In this document: positions 1 through 8,982 of the stretch, one piece after another
Numbering within the stretch: position 1 is the first letter of the stretch
How the letters are laid out: each line of letters opens with the position of its first letter
Assembly (NCBI RefSeq): GCF_000421225.1
Contig: NZ_ATWL01000005.1
Span: 1-64,000 of the forward strand
Direction of reading: 5' to 3'
DNA length: 64,000 nucleotides
Source: Ruania albidiflava DSM 18029
Lineage (GTDB): Bacteria > Actinomycetota > Actinomycetes > Actinomycetales > Beutenbergiaceae
Translations under genes and position numbers: made by a program
Notes under the pieces: generated by a model
The model's input: the letters and a program-made list of their open reading frames with translations, nothing else
What the model was told of the DNA's origin: nothing
Database searches by the model: none

Positions 1-211
1 AGTGACTCTTCGACAAGCCACACCTCACCCGGAGGTCCTCCTCACGTCAACGAACCACCGCGAGTGTCACCAACGTCCTGGCCGGGTACACCTAGAGCCG
101 GTGATGCGCCGCGCCATCGGGCGCGGCTGCACCGTGGCACGTACCCTCGAAGCCGGGCTGGAGGTCAGCCTGACGATCCGTGCTGAGAAGCACGAGGGAG
201 AAGGATGAGCT
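1..211. other. left-edge noncoding stretch
   Basis: No gene is supported here. A 68-codon open frame on the plus strand has no homology that I recognise and no ribosome binding site. The last bases carry a plausible Shine-Dalgarno (aagga) for the gene starting at 212. No terminator or promoter stands out. Confidence 0.5.
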
Positions 212-964
212 GTGCCGCGTCAGCGTTCCCGCACCGAGCAGCTGATCGATGCTGCGGTGACCATCCCGAGCCCACGGATCCGCGGCTACGTCGACTCCCT
301 GCGCCGTGACCACCCAGACGCGGACCCGGAGGAGATCATCGAGATCCTGGCCAGCCGGTACCTGTGGGCCGTCTCCGGTTCCGGCGGTGCGGTCGGCGCG
401 GCCGCAGCGTTCCCGGTGGTGGGCACCACCGCCGCGCTGGCTCTCACCGCTGGTCAGGTCGCCACGTTCGTGGCTGCCTCCAGCGTGCTGTGCCTGGCAG
501 TGGCCGAGGTGCACGGCATCGCCACCGACGACGCCACCCGCCGGCGCGCACTGCTGCTGACCACCCTGCTCGGGGAGCGCGGACCACAGCTGCTGGAACA
601 ACAGCTCGGCCTGACCTCGGCCACCTGGGCCAAGGTGCTGCTCACCCGACTGCCGGTGGCCACGGTCAAGACCGTGAACCGCACGCTGCGGCACCGGATG
701 ACCAAGGTGGTCCTCACCAAGGGCTCGACCGTGTTCATCGGCCGGCTGCTGCCGTTCGGGATCGGCGCCGTGGTCGGGTTCGCCGGCTCCCGGGCGATGG
801 GTAAGAACCTCATCCTCGGGCTGAACCAGGCGTTCGGCGCACCGCCGGTGACGTTCCCGCCCGCGATCGGTGACCCGCCGGCGCCAGCAGAGCTCGAGGG
901 CGACCTCTTCGCCCATGCCGGCGAGCTGATCGCGTCCCGCACCGACGACCCGGACGCGCGTTGA
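212..964 (+). CDS. EcsC-like membrane-associated protein
   Basis: This 250-residue protein resembles the EcsC family, whose biochemical role is unknown. A hydrophobic Gly/Ala-rich segment at about residues 55-100 and a second at 180-200 look membrane-active. The central part (residues 110-160) is basic and helical, and the tail is acidic. The GTG at 212 is chosen because aagga lies about 7 bases upstream; an ATG at 205 is in another frame and closes quickly. The stop touches the thyA promoter region. Family assignment rests on overall composition and pattern, so it is moderate. Confidence 0.7.
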   Translation: MPRQRSRTEQLIDAAVTIPSPRIRGYVDSLRRDHPDADPEEIIEILASRYLWAVSGSGGAVGAAAAFPVVGTTAALALTAGQVATFVAASSVLCLAVAEVHGIATDDATRRRALLLTTLLGERGPQLLEQQLGLTSATWAKVLLTRLPVATVKTVNRTLRHRMTKVVLTKGSTVFIGRLLPFGIGAVVGFAGSRAMGKNLILGLNQAFGAPPVTFPPAIGDPPAPAELEGDLFAHAGELIASRTDDPDAR

Positions 965-1000
965 CCGGGCAGCTGACCCGATGGAGAGGTGCTCTCGACC

Positions 1001-1006
1001 TACACT
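1001..1006 (+). promoter_or_regulatory. -10 element (TACACT) of leaderless thyA
   Basis: TACACT ends 7 bases before the thyA ATG at 1014, so the transcript would start at or next to the start codon. No Shine-Dalgarno is present in the gap. Confidence 0.6.
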
Positions 1007-1013
1007 GCACGGT

Positions 1014-1811
1014 ATGCCGGACGCTCAGTACGAAGACCTGCTCGCCCGCGTGCTCGCCCACGGCACGCCGAAGTCCGACCGGACCGGCACGGGCACCCGG
1101 TCGGTGTTCGGCCACCAGCTGCGCTACGACCTCCGGCAGGGTTTCCCGCTGATCACCACCAAGCGGGTGCACCTGAAGTCGATCGTCTACGAGCTGCTGT
1201 GGTTCCTGCGCGGGGAGTCCAACATCAGCTACCTGCGCGAGCACGGGGTACGGATCTGGGACGAGTGGGCCGATGCCGACGGTGACCTCGGACCGGTGTA
1301 CGGGGTGCAGTGGCGCTCCTGGCCCACTCCGGACGGTGGGCACATCGACCAGCTCGCCGGGGTGCTGCGCCAGCTGCGGGAGCAGCCGGACTCGCGCCGG
1401 ATCCTGGTCTCGGCCTGGAACGTGGCCGAGCTGGACCAGATGGCCCTGGCCCCCTGCCACGCGTTCTTCCAGTTCTACGTGGCCGAAGGCCGGCTGTCCT
1501 GCCAGCTCTACCAGCGCAGCGCCGACCTGTTCCTGGGGGTGCCGTTCAACATCGCTTCCTACGCGCTGCTCACCCACATGGTCGCCCAGCAGACCGACCT
1601 GGAGGTGGGCGACTTCATCTGGACCGGCGGCGACTGCCACATCTACGACAACCACACCGACCAGGTGCGCACCCAGCTGGAACGCGAACCGTATGCCTTC
1701 CCGACGCTCGAGCTGCGCAGGGCGGCGGACCTGTTCTCCTACGACTACCCCGACGTGCAGGTGCTCGGCTACACCCACCACCCCGGGATCAAGGCACCGG
1801 TGGCCGTCTGA
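1014..1811 (+). CDS. thyA: thymidylate synthase
   Basis: Makes dTMP from dUMP using methylene-tetrahydrofolate and releases dihydrofolate, the substrate of the next gene product. The 265-residue length matches the classical ThyA family (E. coli 264). Visible motifs include the folate/phosphate-binding start ([10 protein letters not shown]-type), the long WFLRGESNI element, the catalytic Cys at about residue 148 in [12 protein letters not shown], and the [14 protein letters not shown] signature. The ATG at 1014 is preferred over an upstream one at 981 because family members begin just before YEDLLARV, and because TACACT lies 7 bases upstream, giving a leaderless mRNA. It is the first gene of a run reaching 6645. 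Confidence 0.97.
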   Translation: MPDAQYEDLLARVLAHGTPKSDRTGTGTRSVFGHQLRYDLRQGFPLITTKRVHLKSIVYELLWFLRGESNISYLREHGVRIWDEWADADGDLGPVYGVQWRSWPTPDGGHIDQLAGVLRQLREQPDSRRILVSAWNVAELDQMALAPCHAFFQFYVAEGRLSCQLYQRSADLFLGVPFNIASYALLTHMVAQQTDLEVGDFIWTGGDCHIYDNHTDQVRTQLEREPYAFPTLELRRAADLFSYDYPDVQVLGYTHHPGIKAPVAV

Positions 1812-1812
1812 G

Positions 1813-2295
1813 ATGTTGGGAATGATCTGGGCGCAGGCCCACGACCGGGTGATCGGGCGGGACAACGACCTGCCCTGGCACCTGCCGGAGGACCTCAAGC
1901 ACTTCCGCACCACCACCGCAGGGGACGCTGTGGTGATGGGCCGCAGGCAGTGGGAGTCGTTGCCCCCGAAGGTGCGCCCGCTGCCAGGCCGCCGCAACGT
2001 GGTGCTCACCCGCAACCCGGACTACGAGGCCCCCGGTGCCGAGGTGGTCTCCTGCCTGGCGGACGCGTTGGCGCTGGTGGCCGAGGAGGACGCCTGGATC
2101 TGCGGCGGCGGCCAGGTGTACGAGGAGGCGCTGCCGTATGCGGACGTCCTGGTGGTCACCGAGATCGACCTGACGGTGCCCGGGGACACCTACGCCCCGC
2201 CGATCACCTCGGAGTGGGTGCGCGCTGAGGTCACCGACTGGCAGGAGGCCGCCAGCGGGCTGCGGTTCCGGATCGTCACCTACCGGAGGCGTTGA
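1813..2295 (+). CDS. folA: dihydrofolate reductase
   Basis: Reduces dihydrofolate to tetrahydrofolate with NADPH and closes the thymidylate cycle with ThyA one base upstream. The 160-residue length is typical. Seen: IWAQAHDRVIGRDNDLPWHLPEDLKHFR (substrate loop and catalytic acidic residue near residue 28), VVMGRRQWESLP (NADPH-binding), and WICGGGQVYEEAL. A much longer open frame in the same phase begins at 1273, but it lies inside thyA and is spurious. ATG 1813 is used; ATG 1822 (MIWAQ) is an alternative. Its stop overlaps a possible TTG start of the next gene. Confidence 0.96.
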   Translation: MLGMIWAQAHDRVIGRDNDLPWHLPEDLKHFRTTTAGDAVVMGRRQWESLPPKVRPLPGRRNVVLTRNPDYEAPGAEVVSCLADALALVAEEDAWICGGGQVYEEALPYADVLVVTEIDLTVPGDTYAPPITSEWVRAEVTDWQEAASGLRFRIVTYRRR

Positions 2296-3095
2296 CCGTA
2301 GTGCCGCCTGAAGATCCGTCGAGGCCGGAGGAGCCGCAGACCCACGGCGCTGCCCGCCGGGACCAGCTGCAGGCGATCACCCAGATCGTGGCGGTCGGTT
2401 TCGTGCTGCTGCTGGTCGTCGTGGCTGCCAACGTGATCGGCCCGTGGCAGGTGAACCCGCCGTTCGAGCTGGAGGCACCACCTACCACCGACGTGACCCC
2501 GCCACCGGCTACCGGTACCGCCAGCTCCACCGTCACCCCGGGTGAGCAGATGGAGTGGGAGGACGTCCCCGGCCCGGACCTGTCCTGGCTGGCGATCGTG
2601 ATCACGGTGATCGGAGCGGCGGCAGTGGTGCTGGTGCTGCTCCGGGTGCTCGCCTACCTGCGCCGGCCGCGGGAGAAGGAGCCGGACGAACCCGGTACCA
2701 CCGCAGACTACGGTGAGGTAGAGCCTGAACCGGACCTGCCGGTGCTGCGGGACGGGGTGCGCACCGCAGTGGAGCAGCTGCGGGCGGTCGGCCCGCCGCG
2801 GGACGCGATCGTCGCTGCTTGGTTGGCGATGGAGGATGCCGCGAACCGGTCCGGGGTACCGCGCAGACCCGCGCAGACGCCGACCGAGCACGCCACGGCC
2901 GTGCTCGACCGCACCGCGGCTGATCGGCGCGCCACCGAGCGGCTGCTGCACCTGTACCACCGGGCGCGGTTCTCCACCCAGGACCCGCAGCCGGCCGACG
3001 TGGAGGACGCTGCCGCCGCCCTGGAAGAGCTGGCCGCCTCCTGGCCCGAGCTCGCCCACGGCCCGGGCACCGGAGAAGGGACCGCGTCCGGATGA
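2292..3095 (+). CDS. DUF4129 domain membrane protein
   Basis: A 267-residue protein with two membrane segments (about residues 30-53 and 97-120), a Pro/Thr-rich linker between them, and a C-terminal cytoplasmic DUF4129-type helical domain (about 150-235, containing AWLAMEDAA and LYHRARFS). DUF4129 proteins commonly sit beside MoxR ATPases and DUF58 proteins; their function is unknown. The start is uncertain: a TTG at 2292 overlaps the folA stop, while a GTG at 2301 lies 11 bases after GGAGG. Either way it is translationally close-coupled to folA. It overlaps the next gene by 4 bases. Confidence 0.85.
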   Translation: MTVVPPEDPSRPEEPQTHGAARRDQLQAITQIVAVGFVLLLVVVAANVIGPWQVNPPFELEAPPTTDVTPPPATGTASSTVTPGEQMEWEDVPGPDLSWLAIVITVIGAAAVVLVLLRVLAYLRRPREKEPDEPGTTADYGEVEPEPDLPVLRDGVRTAVEQLRAVGPPRDAIVAAWLAMEDAANRSGVPRRPAQTPTEHATAVLDRTAADRRATERLLHLYHRARFSTQDPQPADVEDAAAALEELAASWPELAHGPGTGEGTASG

Positions 3096-3604
3096 GCCAC
3101 CCGCCCCAGTTCCGCCAGGCCCGCACCAGCGGCTTCGCCCACCGCTGGTCCCCGCTGCTGGCGGCGGTCGCTGGCCCTGGGCTGGCGCTGCTGGTGGGCA
3201 CGGACCTGCCGCACGCTCTGCTCATCGGCGGCACGCTGGCCACGGCGACGCTGGTGGTCCGGGCACTCCCGTTCGGATCCCGCGCCACCTGGCCGGTGCT
3301 GCCCTACGGCCGGCGGGACGGCGCCCGGCGGGACGTCTCCTCCCTCACCTGGACGATGATCGACCGCGGCGGGCAGATCTCCTCCACCGGACAGAAGCGG
3401 CTGCGTGCCGTGCTCACCGCTGCCCTGGAGCTGCGCGGCACCGACCTGACCACCACGACCGGGCGAGAGCGGGCCAGCACCCTGGTGGGCGCGGACGTGG
3501 CACGCTGGCTCACCGACCCTGAGGCACCTGCCCCCGACCCGCGCGCGGTGCGGCGCATCATCGCCCGCGTGCAGGAGACCGACCACACGAAAGGCACCCT
3601 GTGA
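3092..3604 (+). CDS. hypothetical membrane protein of the MoxR cluster
   Basis: A 170-residue protein I cannot assign to a named family. Two short hydrophobic segments (about residues 21-36 and 40-58) suggest membrane insertion, followed by a cytoplasmic basic, helical region. ATG overlaps the upstream stop (ATGA) and the stop overlaps the GTG of the MoxR gene, so it is embedded in the operon and probably works with the ATPase. No catalytic motif is visible. Confidence 0.75.
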   Translation: MSHPPQFRQARTSGFAHRWSPLLAAVAGPGLALLVGTDLPHALLIGGTLATATLVVRALPFGSRATWPVLPYGRRDGARRDVSSLTWTMIDRGGQISSTGQKRLRAVLTAALELRGTDLTTTTGRERASTLVGADVARWLTDPEAPAPDPRAVRRIIARVQETDHTKGTL

Positions 3605-4599
3605 CAGACTCCTCCATCGCCCCGCTGCCCGCCGCCGAGGTCGCCCGACTGGGCGAGCAGGTGCTGACCGAGGTGAGCTCCGTCGTCGTGGGCATGACCG
3701 AGCCGCTGCGCACGGCGCTGGCTGCGATCTGCGCCAGCGGGCACGTGCTGTTCGAGGACGTGCCCGGGCTGGGCAAGACGCTCGCCGCCCGGTGCCTGTC
3801 CACAGCACTGGGGCTGGAGTTCCGGCGGCTGCAGTGCACCCCGGACCTGCTGCCGGCAGACATCACCGGCTCGTTCGTCTACGACCCGACCGCCTCGGAG
3901 TTCACCTTCCGACCCGGACCGGTGTTCACCGGGTTGTTCCTCGCCGACGAGATCAACCGCACCCCGCCGAAGACACAGTCAGCGCTGCTGGAGGCGATGG
4001 CCGAGCGGCAGGTGACCGTGGAGGGCACCAGCTATGTGCTGCCGCGGCCGTTCCACGTGCTGGCCACCTCCAACCCGGTGGAGTACGAGGGCACCTACCC
4101 GTTGCCGGAGGCCCAGCTGGACCGGTTCATGGTGCGCCTGTCCGTCGGCTACCCGGACGCCTCCGGGGAGACCGACGTGCTGCTGCGGCGCATCGCCCGG
4201 CGGCAGGAGGCAGCCACGGTCGCCCAGGTCACCGATGCGCACACGCTGCGGGCGATACAGGCCGGGGTGGAGGCGGTGGACGCCGACCCGGACGTGGCGC
4301 GCTACTGCGTGGACCTGGCGGTGGCCACCCGTTCGCACCCGGCGGTGGAGGTCGGCGCCTCCCCGCGTGGGTCGCAGGCGCTGCTGCTGGTCGCCCGCGC
4401 GCGGGCGGTGCTGGACGGCCGGGAGTTCGTCACCCCGGAGGACGTGAAGGCGATCGCGGTACCGGCGCTGGCGCACCGGCTGGTGCTCACCCCGGCCGCC
4501 TGGGCACAGGGCACCACACCGGAAGCGGTCGTCGCCCAGCTGCTGGACGAGGTGCCCGGACCGGCGACCACCGCGAGCGCAGGTGCCCGGCAGCAGTGA
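3601..4599 (+). CDS. MoxR-family AAA+ ATPase
   Basis: A 332-residue MoxR/RavA-like AAA+ chaperone-type ATPase. Walker A is VPGLGKT (about residues 55-61), Walker B is LFLADEIN (about 112-119), followed by the family hallmark RTPPKTQSALLEAM and sensor 1 in HVLATSNPVEYEGTYPLPEAQLDRF. The C-terminal lid ends with VLTPAAW. MoxR proteins remodel or mature partner proteins, often with VWA or DUF58 partners. GTG start overlaps the preceding gene by 4 bases, and its stop overlaps the DUF58 start. Substrate unknown. Confidence 0.95.
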   Translation: MTDSSIAPLPAAEVARLGEQVLTEVSSVVVGMTEPLRTALAAICASGHVLFEDVPGLGKTLAARCLSTALGLEFRRLQCTPDLLPADITGSFVYDPTASEFTFRPGPVFTGLFLADEINRTPPKTQSALLEAMAERQVTVEGTSYVLPRPFHVLATSNPVEYEGTYPLPEAQLDRFMVRLSVGYPDASGETDVLLRRIARRQEAATVAQVTDAHTLRAIQAGVEAVDADPDVARYCVDLAVATRSHPAVEVGASPRGSQALLLVARARAVLDGREFVTPEDVKAIAVPALAHRLVLTPAAWAQGTTPEAVVAQLLDEVPGPATTASAGARQQ

Positions 4600-5948
4600 C
4601 CTCACCGCGCTGGTACATCGGGCTGGAGTCGCTGACCCTGGCCGTGGTCGGTGTGCTCGCCCTCGCCGTGGGGGCGCTGTTCTCCCGTCCGGACGTGGCG
4701 CTGATCGGTTCGGTCTTCGTGCTCACCTTCGCCTGGGGCTGGATCACCCGCCCGACGGCGCAGCCTGGGGTGGTCGTGCGCCGCACCTCGGCCCGGGCCC
4801 GGGCGGGCGCGGTGGCCGCCGAGGTGCACGTGCCGCCGATCGCCGGGGTGGAGACCGTGCGCCTGCGGGTCTCCTCGGCCGGGTTCCGCCCGGTGGAGGG
4901 GCTGGTGGATGCGCGGACCGAGCGGGTGCTGCCCACCGAGCTGGCCACGGCCCGCACCGGTGTGCAGGACATGTTCCGGCTGGACCACCTGAGCGCCTCG
5001 TTCGACTCCGCGGTGCTGTCCCCGGTGGCGAGGACCGGGCCGCTGCAGGTGACGGTGCACCCGCCGTTGGTGACGTTGCAGGGCACCCCGGTGCCGCCGC
5101 AGCTGGCCGGGCTGACCGGGAACCACACCTCCCGCCGGGTGGGCGATGGCACCGCGTTCCGGGACGTGCACCTGTTCACCCCCGGGGACCGGTTGCGCCG
5201 GATCGACTGGCGGGTCAGTGCCCGGCGGTCCTTGGACGTGCGCACCAGGCGGCTGACCGAGCTGTACGTGCGCCGCACGTACGCCACAGCGGACGCCACT
5301 GTGATGCTCGTGGTCGACTCCCGGGATGCCGTCGGGCCGGACGTGGCCAGCTGGGGTGGCGGTCAAGCCGCGGCGGTGGACGAGCCGATCTCCCTGGACC
5401 TCGCGCGGGAAGCGGCCACGGCGATCGCGCACGTGGTGCTCGCCGCCGGCGACCGGGTCGGGCTGGACGACCTGGGGCTGCGGCGCCGGCCGGTGGCGCC
5501 CGCGGCGGGGCGCGGCCAGTTCGAGCGGATCTCCCGGCGGCTGGCAGCGCTGTCCCCGGACAGCTTCCCGAGCCCCCGCAAACGTGCCCCACAAGTTCCC
5601 ACGAGCGCACTGCTGGTGGTGTTCTCCACGTTCCTGGACGACGAGGCGGCCCGGATGGCCCGGACCTGGCGGGGACAGGGGCACCGGGTGATCGCCGTGG
5701 ACACCCTGCCGCCGGTGCGCACCACCGGGCTGGACTCTCTCGGGGACTTCGCCTACCAGGTGGTGAAGCTGGAGCGGCAGGTGCGCTTGGACCAGCTGCG
5801 CCGCTCCGGTGTGGAGGTGCTGCGCTGGATCGACCCGGACTCCCCCAACGGGGCCGGTGCGGTCAACGTGGCCTGGCGGCTGCTCACCCGCGGCCATCGA
5901 CATCGAGGCACCGGGGTGCCGGGGCGACCGGGAGCGGGGGTCAGGTGA
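4596..5948 (+). CDS. DUF58 domain-containing protein
   Basis: A 450-residue DUF58 protein, the usual partner of MoxR ATPases. Two membrane segments occur at about residues 8-45, then a beta-rich region, then the DUF58 hallmark GDRLRRIDWRVSARR at about residues 195-210, followed by a VWA-like Rossmann half with VMLVVDSRD. GTG at 4596 overlaps the MoxR stop (GTGA). A longer open frame from 3792 is an artefact running through moxR. Function is inferred only from partnership. Confidence 0.9.
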   Translation: MTSPRWYIGLESLTLAVVGVLALAVGALFSRPDVALIGSVFVLTFAWGWITRPTAQPGVVVRRTSARARAGAVAAEVHVPPIAGVETVRLRVSSAGFRPVEGLVDARTERVLPTELATARTGVQDMFRLDHLSASFDSAVLSPVARTGPLQVTVHPPLVTLQGTPVPPQLAGLTGNHTSRRVGDGTAFRDVHLFTPGDRLRRIDWRVSARRSLDVRTRRLTELYVRRTYATADATVMLVVDSRDAVGPDVASWGGGQAAAVDEPISLDLAREAATAIAHVVLAAGDRVGLDDLGLRRRPVAPAAGRGQFERISRRLAALSPDSFPSPRKRAPQVPTSALLVVFSTFLDDEAARMARTWRGQGHRVIAVDTLPPVRTTGLDSLGDFAYQVVKLERQVRLDQLRRSGVEVLRWIDPDSPNGAGAVNVAWRLLTRGHRHRGTGVPGRPGAGVR

Positions 5949-6003
5949 TGGGGGTCGGCCCGCGTGCGCACAGCTGCCGCACAGCCGGAGGGGAGGAGCA
6001 GCG

Positions 6004-6645
6004 ATGAGCGAGTCCTACGGCGACCCGGGCCGCGCGCCTGGGGTGCGCGAGCAGATCCGGTCCATGTGGGGCGACTGGGACGTGTCCACACCGCGGCCCC
6101 GGCGGATGCCGCAGGTGGGGCTGCAGGTCGGTCGGTCCGTTCCGGCCTGGCTGGTGCGGGTGGTGGCCGGGCTGCTCGTGCTGGCCGCGGGTGCACTGGT
6201 GGCCACCGGTGTGGTGCAGCTGGTGGCGGCCGGGGTGCTGGCGGTGGCAGTGGCAGTGAGCCGCAGCGGCGCGATGCCGGGAGCGAGCGTGGCGCTGCTG
6301 CTGGTGGCGATGGTCACCCACCCGCCCGGAGAACCGGGCCTGCTGACTGTCTCTGCCGACCCGGTGGTCACCGCTGCTCTGCTGGTGCTGCTGCAGCTGA
6401 TGGTGTTCCTCAGCCGGAAGGTGACCGAGCTGGGCCACGGCGCCCGGATCGAGCTGGCCGCGCTGGCGGCGGGCTGGCCGGCGGCCCTGGCGATCCAGGC
6501 GTTCGTGCAGCTGCTCGGGGTGCTGGTGGCCCTGGCCGGCGGCACCCAGGTCGGGCTGACCTGGCTGGCGGTGGTGGCCCTGGCCGCCCTGGTCGCGCTG
6601 GTCTGGGTCGGCCTGAAGGCACTGCGCCCCCACGACCCCAACTGA
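6004..6645 (+). CDS. hypothetical polytopic membrane protein
   Basis: A 213-residue protein with five or six hydrophobic segments between about residues 45 and 205 and a polar N-terminus carrying RSMWGDWD. No family is recognised. ATG 6004 follows a strong ggaggggagga site. A 55-base gap separates it from the DUF58 gene, and an ATG at 5948 in another frame closes after 19 codons. It is the last gene of the thyA-led run and probably belongs to the MoxR/DUF58 membrane complex. Confidence 0.75.
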   Translation: MSESYGDPGRAPGVREQIRSMWGDWDVSTPRPRRMPQVGLQVGRSVPAWLVRVVAGLLVLAAGALVATGVVQLVAAGVLAVAVAVSRSGAMPGASVALLLVAMVTHPPGEPGLLTVSADPVVTAALLVLLQLMVFLSRKVTELGHGARIELAALAAGWPAALAIQAFVQLLGVLVALAGGTQVGLTWLAVVALAALVALVWVGLKALRPHDPN

Positions 6646-6673
6646 CCCCGCACCCCCCACCCCTCCACGCGCT

Positions 6674-6743
6674 GAATCGATTCTGGCGATACGTGGCCCG
6701 TGGAGTCGTGCTCTGCGGTATCGCCCCGACGTCCGCGGTATCG
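6674..6743. repeat. palindrome and 20-bp-spaced direct repeats upstream of alditol oxidase
   Basis: GAATCGATTC (6674-6683) is a perfect palindrome. GCGGTATCG occurs at 6715-6723 and again at 6735-6743, a spacing of two helical turns. More ATCGAT-like words follow up to 6795. A -10-like TAGATT lies at 6809-6814, so these could be operators for the alditol oxidase gene. This 6646-6843 gap holds no gene. Confidence 0.45.
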
Positions 6744-6843
6744 ATCTCGCACCGCGCCCTCTGCGGGGCCGGAAGCATCGATCGCGGCGCATCGAGGAGC
6801 TCGGGCACTAGATTGTTGCCCACCACGACAGAAGGATCAGGCG

Positions 6844-8079
6844 ATGACGGAGACGAACTGGGCCGGCTGCTACACCTACACCGCGCAGCGCCTGCACCAG
6901 CCGGACACCGTGTCTGCAGCCCAACGGATCATCGCTGAGGCGACCCGGATCCGGGCGTTGGGCTCCCGGCACTCCTTCAACGACCTGGCCGACTCCGACG
7001 GAGACCTGATCAGCCTGGCGGCGCTGCCCGCGGACATCCATGTAGACGCCGACGCCCAGGTGGTCAGCGTGGCCGGCGGGGTGCGCTACGGCGACCTGGC
7101 CGCTGCACTGGACCGGTCCGGCTGGGCCCTGGCCGCGATGGCCTCGCTCCCGCACATCGCCGTGGCCGGCGCGATCGCCACGGCGACCCACGGCTCAGGT
7201 GACCGGGTGGGGAACCTGGCGAGCGCCGTCGTCGGCCTGGAGCTGATCTCCGCGGAGGGGGATCTCCTCACGCTCGACGAAGACCACCCGGACCTGCCCG
7301 GGGCAGTTGTGCACCTGGGCGCGCTCGGCGTGGTCACCCGGGTGCGGCTGCGCATCGAGCCGAGCTACCAGGTGGCCCAGTATGTGATCAACGACGTGCC
7401 CTGGGAGCACGCGCTCGGCCACTTCGACGAGCTCACCGCGGCTGCCTACAGCGTGAGCCTGTTCACCCGGTGGGACGCGGACGTGGTGGACCAGGTGTGG
7501 TTGAAGAGCCGCACCGGGCAGGTGAGCCTGCCGGTCGGGGTGGCCGCCACGGCCGCGCAGCACCCGATCCGTGGGATCGACCCCACGTTCGCCACCGACC
7601 AGCTAGGTGTGGCCGGGCCGTGGTTCGACCGGCTGCCGCACTTCCGGCTGCAGTTCACCCCGAGCGCGGGTGAGGAGATCCAGGCCGAGTACCTGGTACC
7701 ACGCAAGCATGCCGTGGCTGCGATCGACGCGCTGCGCGGGGTTGCGGCGCAGCTCGCACCGCTGCTGCAGGTGTGCGAGGTGCGCACGATCGCTGCGGAC
7801 GAGCTGTGGCTGTCGATGGCCCAGGGGCAGGACACGGTCGCCCTGCACTTCACCTTCGACCGTCGCCCGGAGGAGGTCCGCGCACTGCTGCCGCTGCTGG
7901 AGGAGACGCTGCATCGCTTCCAGGCACGCCCGCACTGGGGCAAGTGGTTCACCGTCGGCGCAGACCGGCTCGTCGAGCTCTACCCGCGGATCGAGGACTT
8001 TCGTGACCTGGCCCGCCGCTACGACTCCGGCGGCAAGTTCCACAACACCTTCCTGCAGCGCACAGTGCTGCCGCGCTGA
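6844..8079 (+). CDS. alditol oxidase-type FAD-linked oxidoreductase
   Basis: A 411-residue VAO-family flavoprotein very close in pattern to Streptomyces alditol oxidase (AldO/XyoA), which oxidises xylitol or sorbitol at C1 with oxygen and makes hydrogen peroxide. Seen: NWAGCYTYTA at the N-terminus, RALGSRHSFNDLADS with His at about residue 43 in the position that carries covalent FAD, the SVAGGVRYGDLA and SLPHIAVAGAIATATHGSG FAD-binding segments, and a C-terminal HWGKWFTV. ATG 6844 follows gaaggatcag. Related L-gulono- or arabinono-lactone oxidases are possible but match less well. Stands alone behind its own promoter. Confidence 0.88.
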   Translation: MTETNWAGCYTYTAQRLHQPDTVSAAQRIIAEATRIRALGSRHSFNDLADSDGDLISLAALPADIHVDADAQVVSVAGGVRYGDLAAALDRSGWALAAMASLPHIAVAGAIATATHGSGDRVGNLASAVVGLELISAEGDLLTLDEDHPDLPGAVVHLGALGVVTRVRLRIEPSYQVAQYVINDVPWEHALGHFDELTAAAYSVSLFTRWDADVVDQVWLKSRTGQVSLPVGVAATAAQHPIRGIDPTFATDQLGVAGPWFDRLPHFRLQFTPSAGEEIQAEYLVPRKHAVAAIDALRGVAAQLAPLLQVCEVRTIAADELWLSMAQGQDTVALHFTFDRRPEEVRALLPLLEETLHRFQARPHWGKWFTVGADRLVELYPRIEDFRDLARRYDSGGKFHNTFLQRTVLPR

Positions 8080-8159
8080 GCCGCCCGGGCGTCCTCGTCT
8101 TCCCAGTACGGGCGCTCCCGCAACTGAGCGCTGCGGGCCCGGCGGCGCAGATGAGCGTT

Positions 8160-8176
8160 CTCTCATCGACCTCTCA
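8160..8176 (+). promoter_or_regulatory. CTCTCA direct repeat upstream of DUF4956 gene
   Basis: CTCTCA occurs at 8160-8165 and 8171-8176, an 11-bp period like that of OmpR/PhoB-type response-regulator sites. The arm ATGAG (8151-8155) is also complementary to CTCAT (8162-8166). The role is inferred. Confidence 0.3.
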
Positions 8177-8238
8177 CCGCCACATCATGACCGCCACGCA
8201 GACTCTTGGGTCATACCCCGAAAGAGAAAGAGGACGTC

Positions 8239-8982
8239 ATGTGGAACATCGCCTTGCCGCTCCTGGCAGACCTGGTCGCCATCACGCTCGTTGTCGCGGC
8301 CTACTTCCGTCGACACCAGCGCCGTGACCTGGTGCTCGCCTATGTCGCACTGAACATCGGCGTGCTGGCGGTGACGATGATGCTCTCCTCGGCACCGGTG
8401 GGTGCGGGTCTGGGGCTGGGCCTGTTCGGCATCCTGTCGATCATCCGGCTGCGGTCGGACTCGATCACCCAGGAGGAGATCGCCTACTACTTCGTGGCCC
8501 TGGCGCTCGGCCTGCTAGCCGGGCTGCACCCCGGGCCGCTGTGGGTGACCCCCGCGCTGTCCGCGCTGCTCGTGGTGGCGATGCTGACCGTCGACCACCC
8601 GCGGGTGCTGCCGCGTGCCCGCCGTCAGCTGCTCACCTTGGACCGCGCCGTCCCGGCTGAGTCCGAGCTGCGCGCGCTGATCGAGCAGCGGCTGGACGTG
8701 GACGTGAAGCACCTGATCGTCGAGGAGGTCGACTTCGTCCGCGACGTGACCGTGGTGGACGTGCGGTTCCGGCGGCGTCCGGAGCAGGAGACCACCGCAG
8801 CGACTTCGGCTGCTGCGACCGACCAGTGGCAGCAGTGGCCGGCCGGTGCTGCTGCCGGCCAGTCGGCCCCGAGCTGGCCGAGCCCGGCCCGCCCGGTGGC
8901 CGACCGGGTCGGTCCAGCAGTGAGCAACCCGACCGCACCAGCGATGGATCCCTCGAACAGCTACGCAGGTGGGCAGCGATGA
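8239..8982 (+). CDS. DUF4956 membrane protein
   Basis: A 247-residue protein with four or five membrane segments in the first 125 residues (including the conserved GLFGILSIIRLRSDSITQEEIAYYF element), a small cytoplasmic domain at about 130-185, and an Ala/Pro-rich low-complexity tail. DUF4956 genes are regularly paired with VTC-domain polyphosphate-polymerase-like genes, as here, where the two overlap by 4 bases (ATGA). ATG 8239 follows aaagagga; an upstream TTG at 8206 has no such site. Function unknown; a role in handling or exporting the partner's product is plausible. Confidence 0.85.
   Translation: MWNIALPLLADLVAITLVVAAYFRRHQRRDLVLAYVALNIGVLAVTMMLSSAPVGAGLGLGLFGILSIIRLRSDSITQEEIAYYFVALALGLLAGLHPGPLWVTPALSALLVVAMLTVDHPRVLPRARRQLLTLDRAVPAESELRALIEQRLDVDVKHLIVEEVDFVRDVTVVDVRFRRRPEQETTAATSAAATDQWQQWPAGAAAGQSAPSWPSPARPVADRVGPAVSNPTAPAMDPSNSYAGGQR

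Noticed and set aside
2-208. 68-codon frame at the left edge, plus strand
   Set aside because: No ribosome site, no recognisable family, and it runs up to the GTG of the real gene at 212.
1273-1812. N-terminal extension of the DHFR frame
   Set aside because: It lies wholly inside thyA in another frame and has the Ser/Arg/Thr/Pro-rich composition of a GC-driven artefact.
8117-8137. CCCGCA/TGCGGG hairpin after alditol oxidase as terminator
   Set aside because: Only a 6-bp stem with a 9-base loop and no T-run; too weak in this GC content.
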